Source of the DNA: Choanephora cucurbitarum
Lineage: Eukaryota; Mucoromycota; Mucoromycetes; Mucorales; Choanephoraceae
Reading direction: 5' to 3'
Length of the DNA stretch: 64,000 nucleotides
Assembly (NCBI GenBank): GCA_025331435.1
Contig: JAIWNI010000097.1
Span: forward strand, 1-64,000
Shown: one piece after another, positions 32,660 through 45,082 of the stretch
Position numbering within the stretch: position 1 is the first letter of the stretch
Layout: each line of letters begins with the position of its first letter
The notes under the pieces: generated by a model
Database searches by the model: none
What the model was told of the DNA's origin: nothing
Seen by the model: the letters and a program-made list of their open reading frames with translations, nothing else
Program-made: the position numbers and the translations under genes

Positions 32660-33842
32660 ATGGAGAGCAAACCATAGTGCAACCATTACTTTATAGTTTA
32701 TACAAATAAACTTCCCAGTCTCTTCTTCTTCTTCTTTTTCTGTCTTTTTGTATTATGAACTTCTCGACACAAACAGGTACAAGGAAATCCTTATTATTTT
32801 CAGCATGAAGATGGATAAGCAATATTAGTTCAAGTTGACAGAATAGTTTCAAATTGAAATCAATATATTAGAGGTTCGAAACAACAGAGAGATAGACAAC
32901 AAATGAGGATATACTATGTGTGTGTGTGTTTATTACTGCTGTTCTTTTGTTTATCTTATGCAATGACTGCCCTTGACAAAATGTATATGGAAAATGTATG
33001 TTTGACCTGTCAACCTTACTTTGGGTCAATTCAATAAGTACAGATCATGTTGACATAACTATCTTGGGTATTAAGCTTACTTTGGAAATGAATCTTTATG
33101 CCCTTGATCTTTATAAACCCTAAGGAATACATGACTGTACATTTAGGATAAGTGAATACAGTAGTGTCGTCTAGTGTAGAGCACAGGAGTATATCCATCA
33201 GATGAGTGGCTTGTACTCTGCCTCATGGTTATAGTTCATTTGAACTGAACTATAGTTGACAACACCAATGCTCTAGGCATAGTATAAGCCTACAGAATTC
33301 ATTACAACGTTCAAAACACAGACTCAGTCATGCATAAACCAATCCCTCTCAATCACTCAGTCATATTCTTGTTTATGCAAACCCTTTTGAAAATGGAATT
33401 TACCAATACAGTAGTCGCTCAATTTAAAGAGTAGCAATCCTCTCACTCGAAAATTGCTTCAAGCGCTAAAATACCATTCGATTTAAAAGTATGCTCAATA
33501 TAAGAGTGTATTTCTCAAGAATATGTTCTTAAATAAAGCGACTATTGTGGACAAAAAGCTAATTGCTTAACGTACACTTGCTTTAAACTATTCACGCAGA
33601 CAAATGATGCAAAGAATGTCTTACATGCTATTTCTATCATCATCAAAGGCTTCAAAGCTCTCTCTCTCTTTTTTTTTTTTCATTCCTTTACAACCATGTA
33701 TTTAGACAGCATGTCTATGCTGACATCTTTTTATATAGATAATGCAATTGCTATCAAAGGATTGACAGTCACGCCTCTAGAGAGTGTTAAAAGTGATGCA
33801 CGAATAGCCAAGAAGAAAAAAAAAATTCTTTAACTGTTAATC
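32660..33842. other. Intergenic, contains a pogo-like MITE
   Basis: No gene was found in 1.2 kb. Present are a (TG)n run near 32921-32931, a short hairpin (ATAGTTCA and TGAACTAT arms) near 33231-33255, and the 139-bp MITE at 33409-33547. Confidence 0.65.
33409..33547 (+). mobile_element. MITE copy A, pogo/Tc1-like, 139 bp
   Basis: The element begins CAGTAGTCGCTC and ends AGCGACTATTG, inverted repeats of about 11 bp. The left flank is TA and the right flank TG, consistent with a mutated TA duplication. Apart from a 30-bp deletion it aligns along its length with the reverse complement of the element at 50571-50739. It has no coding capacity. Confidence 0.85.
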
Positions 33843-34216
33843 ATGTCTGGTAGACAAGGTAAAATGATTATTTTCTTAAAGAGACAAAAACATATTCATT
33901 CAGTGTTTTAGGTGGTAAGCTTAAGCCTCTCAAGAAGCCCAAGAAGACTCAATTCGATGATGATGATGTAAGTGATTCTATTTTAAAAGAAAACTCTTTC
34001 TCATCTGATAAACGTGTTTTTTTTTGGGAATCAACAGGAAGATCTTGCCTTCAAGAAGAAGCAACAAGAAGAAGCAAAGAAGTTGAAGGAAATGCAACAA
34101 AAGGCTGCTGGCAAGGGTCCTTTGCGTAAGTAGATGCTCTATCTTTACTTTAGAATAATTAATTCATGCTTTTTGTTATAGTTGGTGGCGGTATTAAGAA
34201 ATCTGGCAAGAAATAA
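33843..34216 (+). CDS. tma7: Translation machinery-associated protein 7
   Basis: Exons 33843-33858, 33912-33967, 34038-34125 and 34182-34216 give 64 residues, the normal family size. Family knowledge: TMA7 is a small, highly charged protein that associates with ribosomes. Seen: MSGRQGGKLKPLKKPKK at the start, an acidic FDDDDEDLAFKKKQQEE stretch, KLKEMQQKAAGKGPL and the terminal GGGIKKSGKK. Four exons for 64 codons is extreme fragmentation, and the first exon has 16 nt. Confidence 0.97.
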
Positions 34217-34407
34217 ATTTTGCTTCCTATACAATAAATTATGTGTGTGTGTGTGTGTTGCGTATCTATTTCTTATGGTTACATGTTGTTTAGTATTGTG
34301 CTTTCCTTGTTTTTTTTCCCACGGCAAAGAAGATGAGAGAAAAATAAATGCAGGAAACACGAACCTTCCTTGTTTGTGCTTTTTCTTTTCTTTTCATCAT
34401 TTACACA

Positions 34408-36942
34408 ATGCTTCAGGCTTTCTTGAGATTACCAAAGACAAAGACAGTTTTCCATATTCAAGCTCGAAGCTTTCATCGCTCAAGTGTATCTTATGGTTTG
34501 TCTAACTGTCTTTAATAAAAAAAAAAAAGAGTGGTGTTATTCATTCTGTTTGATTAGATCGTAAGCCTTTGTTTGATAAGATCTTGATTGCCAACAGGTA
34601 AGATAATATGTCTTTTACAGGACACATAGGCTAACCTTGTACACACACATAGAGGTGAAATTGCACTTCGTGTTATGCGTACAGCCAAAGACTTGGGCAT
34701 CAAGACAGTAGCAGTCTACAGTGAGCCTGATGCTTATGCTCAACATGTGAAGATGGTAAGTCAAGTCAAGTTATGTTGATGGCAATCATTAAAGCGAGTA
34801 ACGTAACTTAGGCTGATGAAGCATTCTTAATTGGTCCTGCTGCTTCAGCTGAAAGTTATCTCTGTATTGATAAAATCATGAAAGTAGCCAAGATGACAGG
34901 TGCTCAAGCCATTCATCCTGGTTATGGTTTCTTGTCTGAAAATGCTGAATTTGCTGATACTGTCACTGCTTCCAACATTGCCTTTATTGGCCCTTCAGGA
35001 GATGCCATGCGTTCAATGGGATCCAAAAGGTATATTAAAAAAAATCCCACGATAGTGGTTCAAAAGTTCTCACAGTCAAAAAATCCGACAGTGAATCCAA
35101 ATTTATTATGCAAAATGCAGGTGTGCCTGTGGTACCTGGATACCATGGTGAAAATCAAGAGGTTGGCTTCTTAAAGGAACAGGCTGAGAAGATTGGTTAT
35201 CCTGTCTTGATCAAGGCCGTCAAAGGTGGTGGTGGTAAAGGTATGCGTATCGTCAGATCCCCTTCTGAATTTGAAGAGATGCTCGAGTCCTCTAAGCGCG
35301 AATCTATCAAATCGTTTGGTGATGACAAGGTCTTGGTAGAAAAATACCTGGAACGTCCTCGCCATGTTGAAGTACAGGTATTTGCTGATAAGCATAACAA
35401 TTTCGTTCATCTGTTTGAACGTGATTGTTCCGTTCAAAGACGTCATCAAAAGGTGATTGAAGAAGCCCCTGCTCCTGGCCTAACAGATGAGTTGCGTGCT
35501 GAACTGGGTGCTAAGGCTGTGGCTGCTGCTCGTGCTGTAGGCTATGAAAATGCTGGTACAGTTGAGTTCATTATGGACAATGTGGACAAGCAATTCTATT
35601 TTATGGAAATGAACACTCGTCTGCAAGTGGAACATCCTGTGACTGAGATGGTAACAAACACGGATTTGGTACGCTGGCAACTTGAAGTGGCTGCAGGCAA
35701 CCCTCTTCCAAAGACACAAGATGAACTCAGATTGTTAGGTCATGCCTTTGAAGCTCGTGTTTATGCTGAAAACCCATCCAAGTAAGTTTTTTTTTTTAAG
35801 TAAGTCTGTTGCATGCTCATCAGTTGGATCCCAGCCATTTCCTTCCCGATACAGGACCACTCTTCAGTGTTCGTACACCTGCCCCTAGTGCCAACATCCG
35901 TTTGGAGACAGGTTTCCTTCAAGGCGATAACATTAGCGTACATTATGATCCTATGATCTCTAAACTGGTTGTCTATGGTGAAAACCGTAATGACGCTCTT
36001 CGTCGATTCCGTCGTGCTTTGGAGCAATACCAAGTTGTTGGTTTAAATACCAACATTGGCTTTATCAAGACTGTGACTGAACATCCAGAATTCATCAAGG
36101 GTGAAGTAGAAACTGGCTTTATCCAACAATATGAAAAGGACCTCTTTAAAGAAGCCCCATCACCAGATCCTACTACCTTGGCTTTAGCTGCTAGTGCTCT
36201 TCGCTTAAAGGAAATTGAGAGTGTTCAGAAGAGTGCTCATGGTAAAGAAAAAGAGCTTACCCTATTTCCTAATAGATGATTAACAAAGAAAATAATAGAT
36301 CCTTGGTCAAACACTAACAATTTCCGAATCAACAACGTGAACAGTAAAACTTACGAAATAACCGCAAACGATCACCCCTATCAAGTGATCATGTCTACTA
36401 ACGCTAAGCAGCCACATTTAGTTGATATGCGGGTTGTCGATGCAGCTACACAGACACCTATCAAGACTTTTGAAGCTGTAGATACCTATAAAGATGAAGA
36501 CGGACTTGTTGTCTCATCAGTTGATAACAAACAAATCAAGAGCAATGTCGTCTTACATGAACAAGATGTTGTCGTGTTTGATGAGGTAACCTTTTGAGAA
36601 TTCTTTGTTCTTGGTTTTAAACAACTAAGTGTTACCTCCTTTTTTTTTTCTTAGTTTGGTCGTACTACCTTTAAATTGCCTACACCTAATTATATTGCAG
36701 GCGGAAGTGAAACTCATGGTGCCGGTTCCGTGAAGACACCTATGCCCTGTAAGATCTCTCAAGTTTTCGTAAAACCTGGACAGGTGATTGAGAAAGGTGC
36801 TCCACTTATTGTGTTGGAAGCTATGAAGATGGAACATGTCATCAAGGCTCCAGTTGCCGGAACTATCGATCAAGTACTTTATGCAGTTGGTGATTTGGTA
36901 GCCGAAAACAAGAGCTTAGTGACATTTGCAGATGATAAATAA
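34408..36942 (+). CDS. mccA: Methylcrotonoyl-CoA carboxylase biotin (alpha) subunit
   Basis: Eight exons (34408-34495, 34558-34597, 34653-34755, 34812-35029, 35092-35781, 35835-36241, 36299-36585, 36655-36942) give 706 residues. Family knowledge: with the beta subunit it carboxylates 3-methylcrotonyl-CoA in mitochondrial leucine breakdown. Seen: an N-terminal targeting-like stretch ([12 protein letters not shown], Arg/Ser-rich), then biotin carboxylase with [28 protein letters not shown], the glycine-rich [11 protein letters not shown], and [18 protein letters not shown] middle region follows, then a C-terminal biotinyl domain with EAMKMEH, where Lys669 is the biotin site. At three introns the nearest AG would break the frame; a later AG fits. 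The start donor GTTTGT is unusual. No beta subunit is in this window. Confidence 0.97.
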
Positions 36943-37109
36943 AAATAGACCATATAGAACACAAATCACCAGAAAACTATATGAAACTCCTAATCACTTT
37001 GTACGATAATAGGAGTAAAAAAAAACACACAACAGGTTTTTTTCATATGCACGTCCCTGTTGATGTACGCTTCATGGTGACTCGATAGAAAACCTTAATT
37101 CGTAAAACA

Positions 37110-37116
37110 TATAAAT
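37110..37116 (+). promoter_or_regulatory. TATA-like element of the GGPP synthase gene
   Basis: TATAAAT stands 67 nt before the start codon, followed by a pyrimidine-rich leader. Position and sequence fit a TATA box; there is no other support. Confidence 0.4.
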
Positions 37117-37183
37117 ATGCATTTCACAGTTCATTTCTTCTTTTCTTTCTTGTTCTTTCATATTTTACACCAAACCATTTCAT

Positions 37184-38578
37184 ATGTTGACATCTAACAA
37201 ATCAGTCGAATCCTTCCCCAAGAACGTTCAACCTTATGGTAAACACTATCAAAATGGCTTGGAGCCTGTCGGAAAGAGCCAAGAAGACGTAAGTAGTGTG
37301 ATACACAAATGACTGTTTAAGCATTGGTTTTAATTTGATTGTTCTTCACAAAGATTCTCTTGGAACCATTCCACTATCTCTGCTCTAACCCCGGTAAGGA
37401 CGTCCGTGCCAAGATGATTGAGGCATTCAATGCTTGGTTAAAGGTGCCTAAGGATGATTTGATTGTTATCACTCGTGTCATTGAAATGCTGCACAGTGCC
37501 AGTTTGTTGTAAGTCTCTAAACTTTAGTTTCTGTGGAACCTTCATTTATATAAACGGAAACGGAAATCTCTTAGGATTGATGATGTAGAAGATGGCTCTA
37601 CTCTGCGTCGTGGCGTCCCTGCTGCTCATCATATCTATGGTACTCCTCAAACAATCAATTGTGCCAACTATGTTTACTTCCTTGCCTTGAAAGAAATCAC
37701 CAAACTCAACAAACCTAATATGATTACTATCTATACTGGTAAGAAAACAGCATGACTGACACAGAAGAAGGGAGGGGGAGGTTCTGATTGAATGTATTTT
37801 GTTTTGGTTAGATGAATTGATCAATTTACACAGAGGACAAGGTAAGCTAGTAGCTCTAGTTGTTGGGAAGAGAACTAACATGATCTCCGTCTAAGGTATG
37901 GAATTATTTTGGCGTGACACCTTGACTTGTCCTACAGAGAAAGAATTTCTTGACATGGTGGACGATAGTAAGTCTATTTCAAATCCAGAACAAAGAATAT
38001 ATTGCTCATGATGCCCTCCTTAGAAACTGGTGGTCTCTTGAGATTGGCCGTCAAACTTATGCAAGAAGCTAGTCAATCCGGCATGTAAGTGGTAGCATCT
38101 TTATACCTTTAGTTCCTATAGCTTATCTTTACCTTTATAAGTGACTATACTGGACTTGTCAGTAAGATTGGTATTCATTTTCAAGTGCGTGATGATTATA
38201 TGAACTTGCAATCAAAGAACGTAAGTAATTTGTGTCAATGCGGTCATTATCTGTGTCTTCTTACTCTTCTTGTATTTAAAGTATGCTGATAACAAAGGAT
38301 TCTGTGAAGACTTGACAGAAGGAAAGTTCTCTTTTCCCATCATACATTCCATCCGCTCCGACCCAAGCAATCGCCAATTACTAAACATTTTGAAGCAACG
38401 AAGCAACTCTGTTGAACTCAAGCATTTTGCCTTACAATTATTAGAAAACACAAATACGTTCCAGTACTGTCGTGATTTCTTGCGTGTCTTGGAAGACGAG
38501 GCTAGAGAAGAAATTAAGCTTTTAGGGGGCAACATTATGTTGGAGAAAATCATGGATGCTTTGAGCGTTAAGGAATAA
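37184..38578 (+). CDS. carG: Geranylgeranyl diphosphate synthase (CarG/Bts1-type)
   Basis: Eight exons (37184-37288, 37354-37508, 37575-37738, 37812-37841, 37896-37967, 38024-38084, 38142-38220, 38282-38578) give 320 residues. Family knowledge: the enzyme condenses FPP with IPP to GGPP for prenylation and, in Mucorales, carotenoids, trisporic acid and related isoprenoids. Seen: the first Asp-rich motif DDVED (residues 89-93) followed by [35 protein letters not shown], and the second motif in [10 protein letters not shown] (Asp213-214), then [18 protein letters not shown]. Exon 4 is a 30-nt micro-exon. No other carotenoid gene (carRP, carB) lies in the window. The short DDxxD form rather than FPP synthase is indicated by the DDVED with GSTLRRG. 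Confidence 0.96.
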
Positions 38579-39567
38579 AGACATATGCTGTTTACTCTAG
38601 ATCTCTTTGATTGTCTGTTCTGTTTTTCTTTTTTGTTATTTAAAGTGACACTATGACTAGTATCGGCGTGTGATAATTTATCGACATATCATCCTCTTTT
38701 TATTGGCTGTAATAAGTCATAAGGTCAGTAAGGTTGATAAATCCTCTTATCTTTTCTTTTTGGGGGTTGAAGCCTTTAGATATAGTGCCTAAAAAGAGAG
38801 AGTGATCAGAACAAAAGGCTTCTTTTTTCTATCATACTTGATAATTAGCTAGTCAACAAAAGAAGTGAAATTAACGATAATCTTAATATTAGCATATCTG
38901 ATAATCAAGAAAGTATCGCATTTACTTTGTGTAATAAAATCAGTTCAATTCACTGAGGCAAAAAAAAAAAAGGAACAAGAAGGCAATGATGAGCTCATTC
39001 GCTCATGACCTTTTTTCTAATGTCTACAACTGAGCATTACTGCAGTAATTGCTTGGCATTGAATAGAATAAATTCACACAATTGTTTATTGAGCAAAATC
39101 CTTTGCTTGTAATATTTTGTATTCGGCTACAGATAAGGCAAGCAGATGATGCAAAGTACTATCTTTCACTAAAGCTTTCTATTTTTTTTCTGTTAGCTAG
39201 TAAAGCATTTGAACCTAATAATTGTTTGTTCTGATAGATTTGCCAGATAAACTTTTCATAACATTCTTCTCAAAGAAAGAAAGAAAGAAAAAAGAATGTA
39301 AACAGAAAACTACTGAAATGGGCAATCTCTTGTGAAAAATGCATGTAAGCGATTGAGATCTTTCATTTTTGCCGAGAGTGTGGTCAATAGGATAGAACGA
39401 ACAGCAAGGTGTAACAGTCTGAAAATGCTTGGTAATTTGCTCTTGTGCATTAACAATTAACGCCCCGACAGTCAACGAGAATCAGCGGAGAAGATATAGA
39501 CTCCAGAGAGTCAGAATGAAGTAATCTCTTTTTATTCCCTCTTTTCTTTGTTTTTTTTTATAATTGC
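38579..39567. other. Intergenic
   Basis: No gene is visible in these 1.0 kb. The region is AT-rich with A runs and a short GAAA repeat near 39276-39292, and ends in the pyrimidine- and T-rich leader of the LAM gene. Confidence 0.6.
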
Positions 39568-42424
39568 ATGGACGACAATTCTTCAAAAGTAGACGCCGAC
39601 ACCAAAAAAATCAGGCATCACTCTAATACGATCTCAGGTGGAAGACCACCCGCTTTAGATATATCGCTTGCTCGACCAACACATATCCGTAGAAATTCAG
39701 AAGGATCGCCTGGCGTTCCACCTCCTATATGCGTCTCTGAACCCACACCAATTGAACCCTCCACCGACACAACAGACGTATTCTTTCATAAGAGCCGGCC
39801 CACTACCCCAAACTATTCTACTGATGAAGATAATGTGTCTGTTTCTTCAAAGAATGGAAGCGCTTCGTTGCTTAAGAAAAACTCTAAACTCAATTTGTCA
39901 GAATCTCCGTCTGGTCAGAACAAGAAAAAATCTCGCTCACGAGCTTCTAGCTTGACCTCTAGTCTTCTGAATGAAATAAAAGAGAGCGCCACGATACAAT
40001 CGCTTGCAAGTAAGATAAAGCCTCGAGTTAATCAAGACGAATTGGATACTGATCGAGTATCTATTGATGGCAAAGAGTCGGTCACAGCCAATAGTACAAT
40101 CACAAACAGTACAGTTCTTCTCGCTAATGCCAAGAGAAATCAAGACTTTCATGCTTTGTTCAGAAGTGTTCCTGAAGATGATTCGCTTATCGAAGGTAAG
40201 TGATATGAGCTACTCTTTTTTTTCGATTTTCAGTCAAATCTAACTCTCGAGTTTTCCTTTTCGTAACTAGACTTTGGTTGTGCTTTGCAGAAAGAGATTC
40301 TATTACAAGGTCGAATTTATGTTTCTGAAAGCCATCTCTGTTTTAATGCAAATATCTTTGGCTGGGTTACTAATGTAAGTATTCTCTGATGTCACATATT
40401 TCTTCTTTTTCAACTGATGTCATTCTTTTTGTAAGCTTGTCATAGCATTTGCTGATGTTATTGAGATCGAAAAGAAAACAACAGCTTATTTTATCCCCAA
40501 TGCAATCCAGATATCCACTCAGACATCAAAAGTATATATTCATAATCGAGTAGGAATCATGATGAACTTATTTTCTATCTTCTTTATATCAGCATTTCTT
40601 TGCATCGTTTTTGTCTCGAGATCAAGCTTACGATTTGATGGTAGAGATATGGCATACTGTTAGACCCGAATTTGCTCCCAAAGACGAGTCTGTACAAAAT
40701 GCTGAAGAAAACGGTTCATACTCGACAGATGACGAAAACAACAGTTCTTCAGACTATGACAGCGATACTGAAAACTCGTATACTGATGAATCCGACTCGG
40801 GAGATGAATTGAAGAGCGCCAAAGACAGCCAAGGATTACAAGGTAGATGATGTTGATAGCCAGCGATGCCGAATTGCAATTGATCTAGTATTTTGTTAGA
40901 TGGTCGTAAAGGAGATCCTCGATCCCGAAAGATCTCAATGGCAGGATCGTTACCTGCTTTCAAGGATGTAAAAGTGGCAGACTCGACAGCAAGACGTCGT
41001 GCACAATCAGAACTTCCTAAGCCCAACTTCCAAACGATGAACGAAAAACCCTCGAAATCAGGCATGGATGAAGGTGCTGAAAAGCCAAAACAATCTACAG
41101 AGTCTAGACCTCAGATAAACGAAAAGACAGAATGTGAATGTGGCCAGAGTGGAAGCCATTATCCCAACGTAGTGATGGATCAAGTATATAGTGGCAACAT
41201 AGAAAAGATGTATGACTTGCTGTTTGTGAATAACTTCATGAAGGACTTTTTAGTAGACAATCAAAAGAGTTTAGGTGAGGCATCAGTATCATGTTTGGAT
41301 TGTTTTTTATTGACTAGAAAATAGAATTGGAAATGGGTGAATGGAAAAAGGGAGAGGGTAATGTTCTGAAGGTCAGAGAGCTATCTTACATCAAGCAACT
41401 TGGTGGTGCGATTGGTCCGAAACAAACAAAATGTTATCTTACGCAAGAACTACTTCATTATGACCTGGATAACTACGTTTCAGTTCTCTCGACTACCCTT
41501 ACACCAGATGTTCCTTCGGGCTCATCCTTCTCATGTAAAACACGCACATGCCTGACATATGCTGGAAAGGGGAAAGTAAGAGTAACTGTCACTGTTCAGG
41601 TTGAGTTCACAAAGTCTTCTTGGCTCAAATGTAAGTCGTCCCCAAAATAGTTAGCGACCGAAGTTCTAAAGTCACGATTAGCTACAATAGAGAAAGCAAG
41701 TATAGATGGTCAGCAAACATATTATAAAGAACTGGACGCTGCACTACGTAAGCATGTGAAAGAGCATGGATCTTCGGAACGATCTGACAATGGCAAGAAA
41801 AGAAGAAAGCACAAAAAGTCTCGAAATCGTCGCTCGTCCAAGGAGGCAGCTGAACCATCCAAGGTGGAAGCACCCAAATCAGCTAGTGAAAAAATTCTGG
41901 AAACGGCATCCAACCTGCTTTCAGATATCCTCAAACCTCTGATTGAAGCCATAACCTCTCCTAACTCTACACACCTGACCCTTTTCTGTCTGATCATGAT
42001 GGTCTGTATCAATATTTTTATTGCAAGAAAGATGGCAGTGGTAGAAAGACAATTGATCGAGCTTGCGCATGCAACCCCCTTGAACAGCCTACCAAAAGAC
42101 AGCATGCATGATCAGGCATCGAAAGCAAAGCAAGAACGACGTTATTTACCAGAAGAAGAGGATCTGTGGGCATGGTTAGGAAGTATTGATCCAGAAAGAT
42201 CAGAAGAGCAGCGGGAACAAATCAATATTCCTACAAAGAAAGATTTAAAAGAGCAAGAGGCTATATGGGATGAAGCCATCAAGTACTCAAAAGCAGCAAA
42301 AGAGCGACTAGACAGACATATGGTAGAATTGGATGAAATGATTCAAAAGGCAGAAAGCAATTTTCAAAGCATCACAAACTCAGTTGATCAGCAACGTCAA
42401 AAGATGAAACAAGCAACTCAATAA
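39568..42424 (+). CDS. LAM-type sterol transporter (GRAM-VASt-TM)
   Basis: Seven exons (39568-40195, 40271-40374, 40436-40531, 40593-40842, 40900-41274, 41325-41630, 41682-42424) give 833 residues. Family knowledge: LAM/Ysp proteins are anchored in the ER at contact sites and move sterol through a StART-like VASt domain. Seen: a Ser-rich disordered N-terminus (about 190 residues); GRAM at about 193-300 with LLQGRIYVSESHLCFNANIF; an acidic linker; VASt at about 440-590 with VMDQVYSGNIEKMYDLLF, VLKVRELSYIKQL and CLTYAGKGKVRVTVTVQVEF; a Lys/Arg-rich segment; one membrane helix (LTLFCLIMMVCINIFIA) near residue 700; and a coiled-coil tail. A single VASt domain is present. The stop is 47 nt from the PAK kinase stop on the other strand. 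Confidence 0.93.
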
Positions 42425-42471
42425 GACATCTTTATAATTTTATTAACTAATAAAAGTAATCAACCCCACTT

Positions 42472-44214
42472 TTAAGATACCGTCAAGTTATCGAAAGCAT
42501 CGTTCTTCTTAACTGACTCAATGAGGGGTATAAGGCAGCTTGAGGGTAAGGCCTTTTTGAGAAATGGATGTTTTAGTAATTCGGCTGCAGAGGGTCGATT
42601 ATCGGCATTAAATTGGAGGCATTTTCCCAGAAAATCTCTAAAACTAGTCGATAGCTGCTCAGGATTTTTCAGGGTTGGTACAACTTTGTATGTAGCGAGC
42701 AATCGAATTGCCTTTTCGGGATTCTCGAGATTGGGAGGAGTTCCCTCGACCATTTCAATCGCTGTGATACCCAACGACCAAATGTCGACACTGGGGCCAT
42801 ATTCTTTTCTTTGAACGATTTCAGGTGCCATCTAGACAAGAGGATCAATAGGCATCACTATGAGAGAAATCATGACTTACCCAACAAGGTGTTCCAGCAA
42901 GTGTTGTTCTCTTCCTTTGAGTCTTGTTGATCTGCGCACAGTAACCAAAATCAGCTACATAGATAAACGTTATTCAATTTGATTTGATGCACAGACGGAA
43001 AAAAAAGAGAGAGATCTTACAGAGTTTAATATGTCCTTGCATTCCGATAAGTATGTTATCACTCTTGATGTCCCTATGAATAATTCCTTTTGAATGTAAG
43101 TGATGAAGACCCTGGAGTATCTGGAGACATATTGTGGCAATTTCAGGCTCTGTCATATAATTTTGAGTCACTACATCCGTCAGGCTCCCACCTGCCATGT
43201 ATTCCATGACAATCCAGACATCGTTATTCCAGATGTAACATTCGATCTGCCGAACCATATTTGCATGTGCAGTTTCCTCTTTTCCCATACGTACTTCGTC
43301 TACAATGAGATCCTTTCGTGCCTGACGTCTCAAATAAATTTGTTTGATGGCAACTGTCTCAGGCATAGCTAGATCATGGCTGTCTCTTCTTTCTGCCTTA
43401 AAGACCGAACCTGAAGCTCTAATGTTTCCTTCTCTCATTAGACTCTACGATTACATCTAACCTGTACTCGTGTTTCAAAATGCACATTACCCTTCTCCTA
43501 TTTTTGTCATATCCATATAGTAAAGATGAGGATCCGCTTCAATACATAGCTCCTTGAGAGCCTCGATAGCTTCCAAGGTCGACATTGGTTTTACTGGCTT
43601 CTTTTTAGTTTTTGGGGATAACAAGACTGCCAGATTGTCTTCTGGTTTTGGTACTTGAATAGCATGATTTTCCAGTTCCTTTTTTTCCATTTCGACATAG
43701 ATATGTTTAATGAAGGTAGACAGCAGCTTATCCTGCTTCCAACAGCCAGTCCCAGCTAGCAATAATCACACTAAGTTAGCTTTAGACCTCAGTAAAGCAA
43801 GTCAAGCCAAAACATAAGAGTCTTTACCTGTTTCCAGGTTTGATGCTTTGTCAAGAGTAAGCTTTCCAGTATGAATATCTATATGTACATGAGTTTTGTG
43901 TACTGCATTGAATGGCCAAGAAATTGTGGTAGGAACTTGATTAGGTTCCACATGTGTTGTCTTGAACAATCTTCCTAAGATTACGATTAAGAACGTACTT
44001 GAAACAGTCCTCTCAGTAATGATTTACCTAAAATGCTGTTCTTAACTTTAATATTCTTTGTCTTTTCAGAGGACCGATCGAAATGATGTGTATCGTTTAT
44101 TGTGCTTTCTCTCATTGTTTGCTCTAGATCTTCAAGATAATGAGCAATTGGCTCGTCTTCTAGATCAATTTCACGAATAGATAAAGAGAATACACTTAGA
44201 TGGCGCGCACTCAT
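42472..44214 (-). CDS. PAK-type kinase with CRIB domain (Ste20/Cla4 group)
   Basis: Exons 44214-44028, 43974-43828, 43755-43491, 43418-43021, 42954-42881 and 42831-42472 give 476 residues. Family knowledge: p21-activated kinases bind Cdc42/Rac-GTP through a CRIB motif and drive polarity and MAPK signalling. Seen: a CRIB-like [16 protein letters not shown] (residues 80-96) that keeps IS-P and H-x2-H-V but lacks the usual Phe and Gly; a Pro/Lys-rich linker; and the kinase with [57 protein letters not shown] and [18 protein letters not shown]. It has no PH domain, so it is nearer animal PAK or Skm/Ste20-type than Cla4. At 476 residues it is about half the length of yeast Ste20. Confidence 0.95.
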
Positions 44215-45082
44215 GAAAGAAATTAGCAATGAAAGAAGAAGAGAAAAAAGAAAGACATCAGCATGTTAGATATACTTTTCTAAACATTTGTGGGTCAAAC
44301 TTAAGCTTAACACTCAAAAGCGTATACACATCTGCAAGTTGAAGGAATAAATTCGGTTCAAATCTGTATATTAATATCCATGCACAGCATAGAGCAGATC
44401 TATTAAAAGCTTTACATAGTAGCCTTTTGCTTCCCTCTCTCTCCCTTTCTTGTTATACCCCGTTGCCAAATTACTTAAATGGTTTATTTATAAGTCAAAA
44501 AAAAAAAGAACTGTATACATTGAACCATAGCCATCTTCTCTCTTTCTTTCTCGGCCAAATAGGCTTGCTCATATTTTCCTCACCTTTGCTAAATTGTCCT
44601 TTTTTATTTGTCTGATAAACATGAGAGAATGGAAATAGTAAGCTTATTGTTACATATGGGATTTATGCATCCTTTCAACTAAATTTGCTCAACATGCAGA
44701 TACCTTTTTTTTAAAAAAAAAAAAAGTCTCCTTTTCTTATGATATTATTGACTTCATTTGACATGACACCATGATGCTATAGTGAAAGGTTGTCAGTTTA
44801 AGAACTCTGCATGATATCACACTACAATCGTACTGAATCTCTGGGTCAATTGCAGATTTTAAACCGTGTACAAAGATGAAAATAGAAACAATCAATACCA
44901 TCTAAAGGCCAACAACGGTTTCTGTGTTGTACGATCGACATTAACTCTATCTGCCGCTATAGATACATGTAAAAGAGACTTTGAAAAAATGTCTGTAAAT
45001 AAAATGCATTGACTAAATTGTCTTTATTGGTGTTAGATATAGCTTTATCTATAATCAAAAGCATGTCAGTATCTGTAGTCTA
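44215..45082. other. Intergenic
   Basis: No gene is visible in 0.87 kb. The sequence upstream of the PAK start is AT-rich with pyrimidine runs; nothing else can be supported. Confidence 0.55.

Noticed and set aside
32871..32890. GGTTCGAAAC resembling a tRNA T-loop
   Set aside because: No matching acceptor stem, anticodon arm or internal A box nearby.
35171..35719. Antisense frames of 67-92 codons inside mccA
   Set aside because: They lie wholly within a well-supported biotin carboxylase exon on the other strand.
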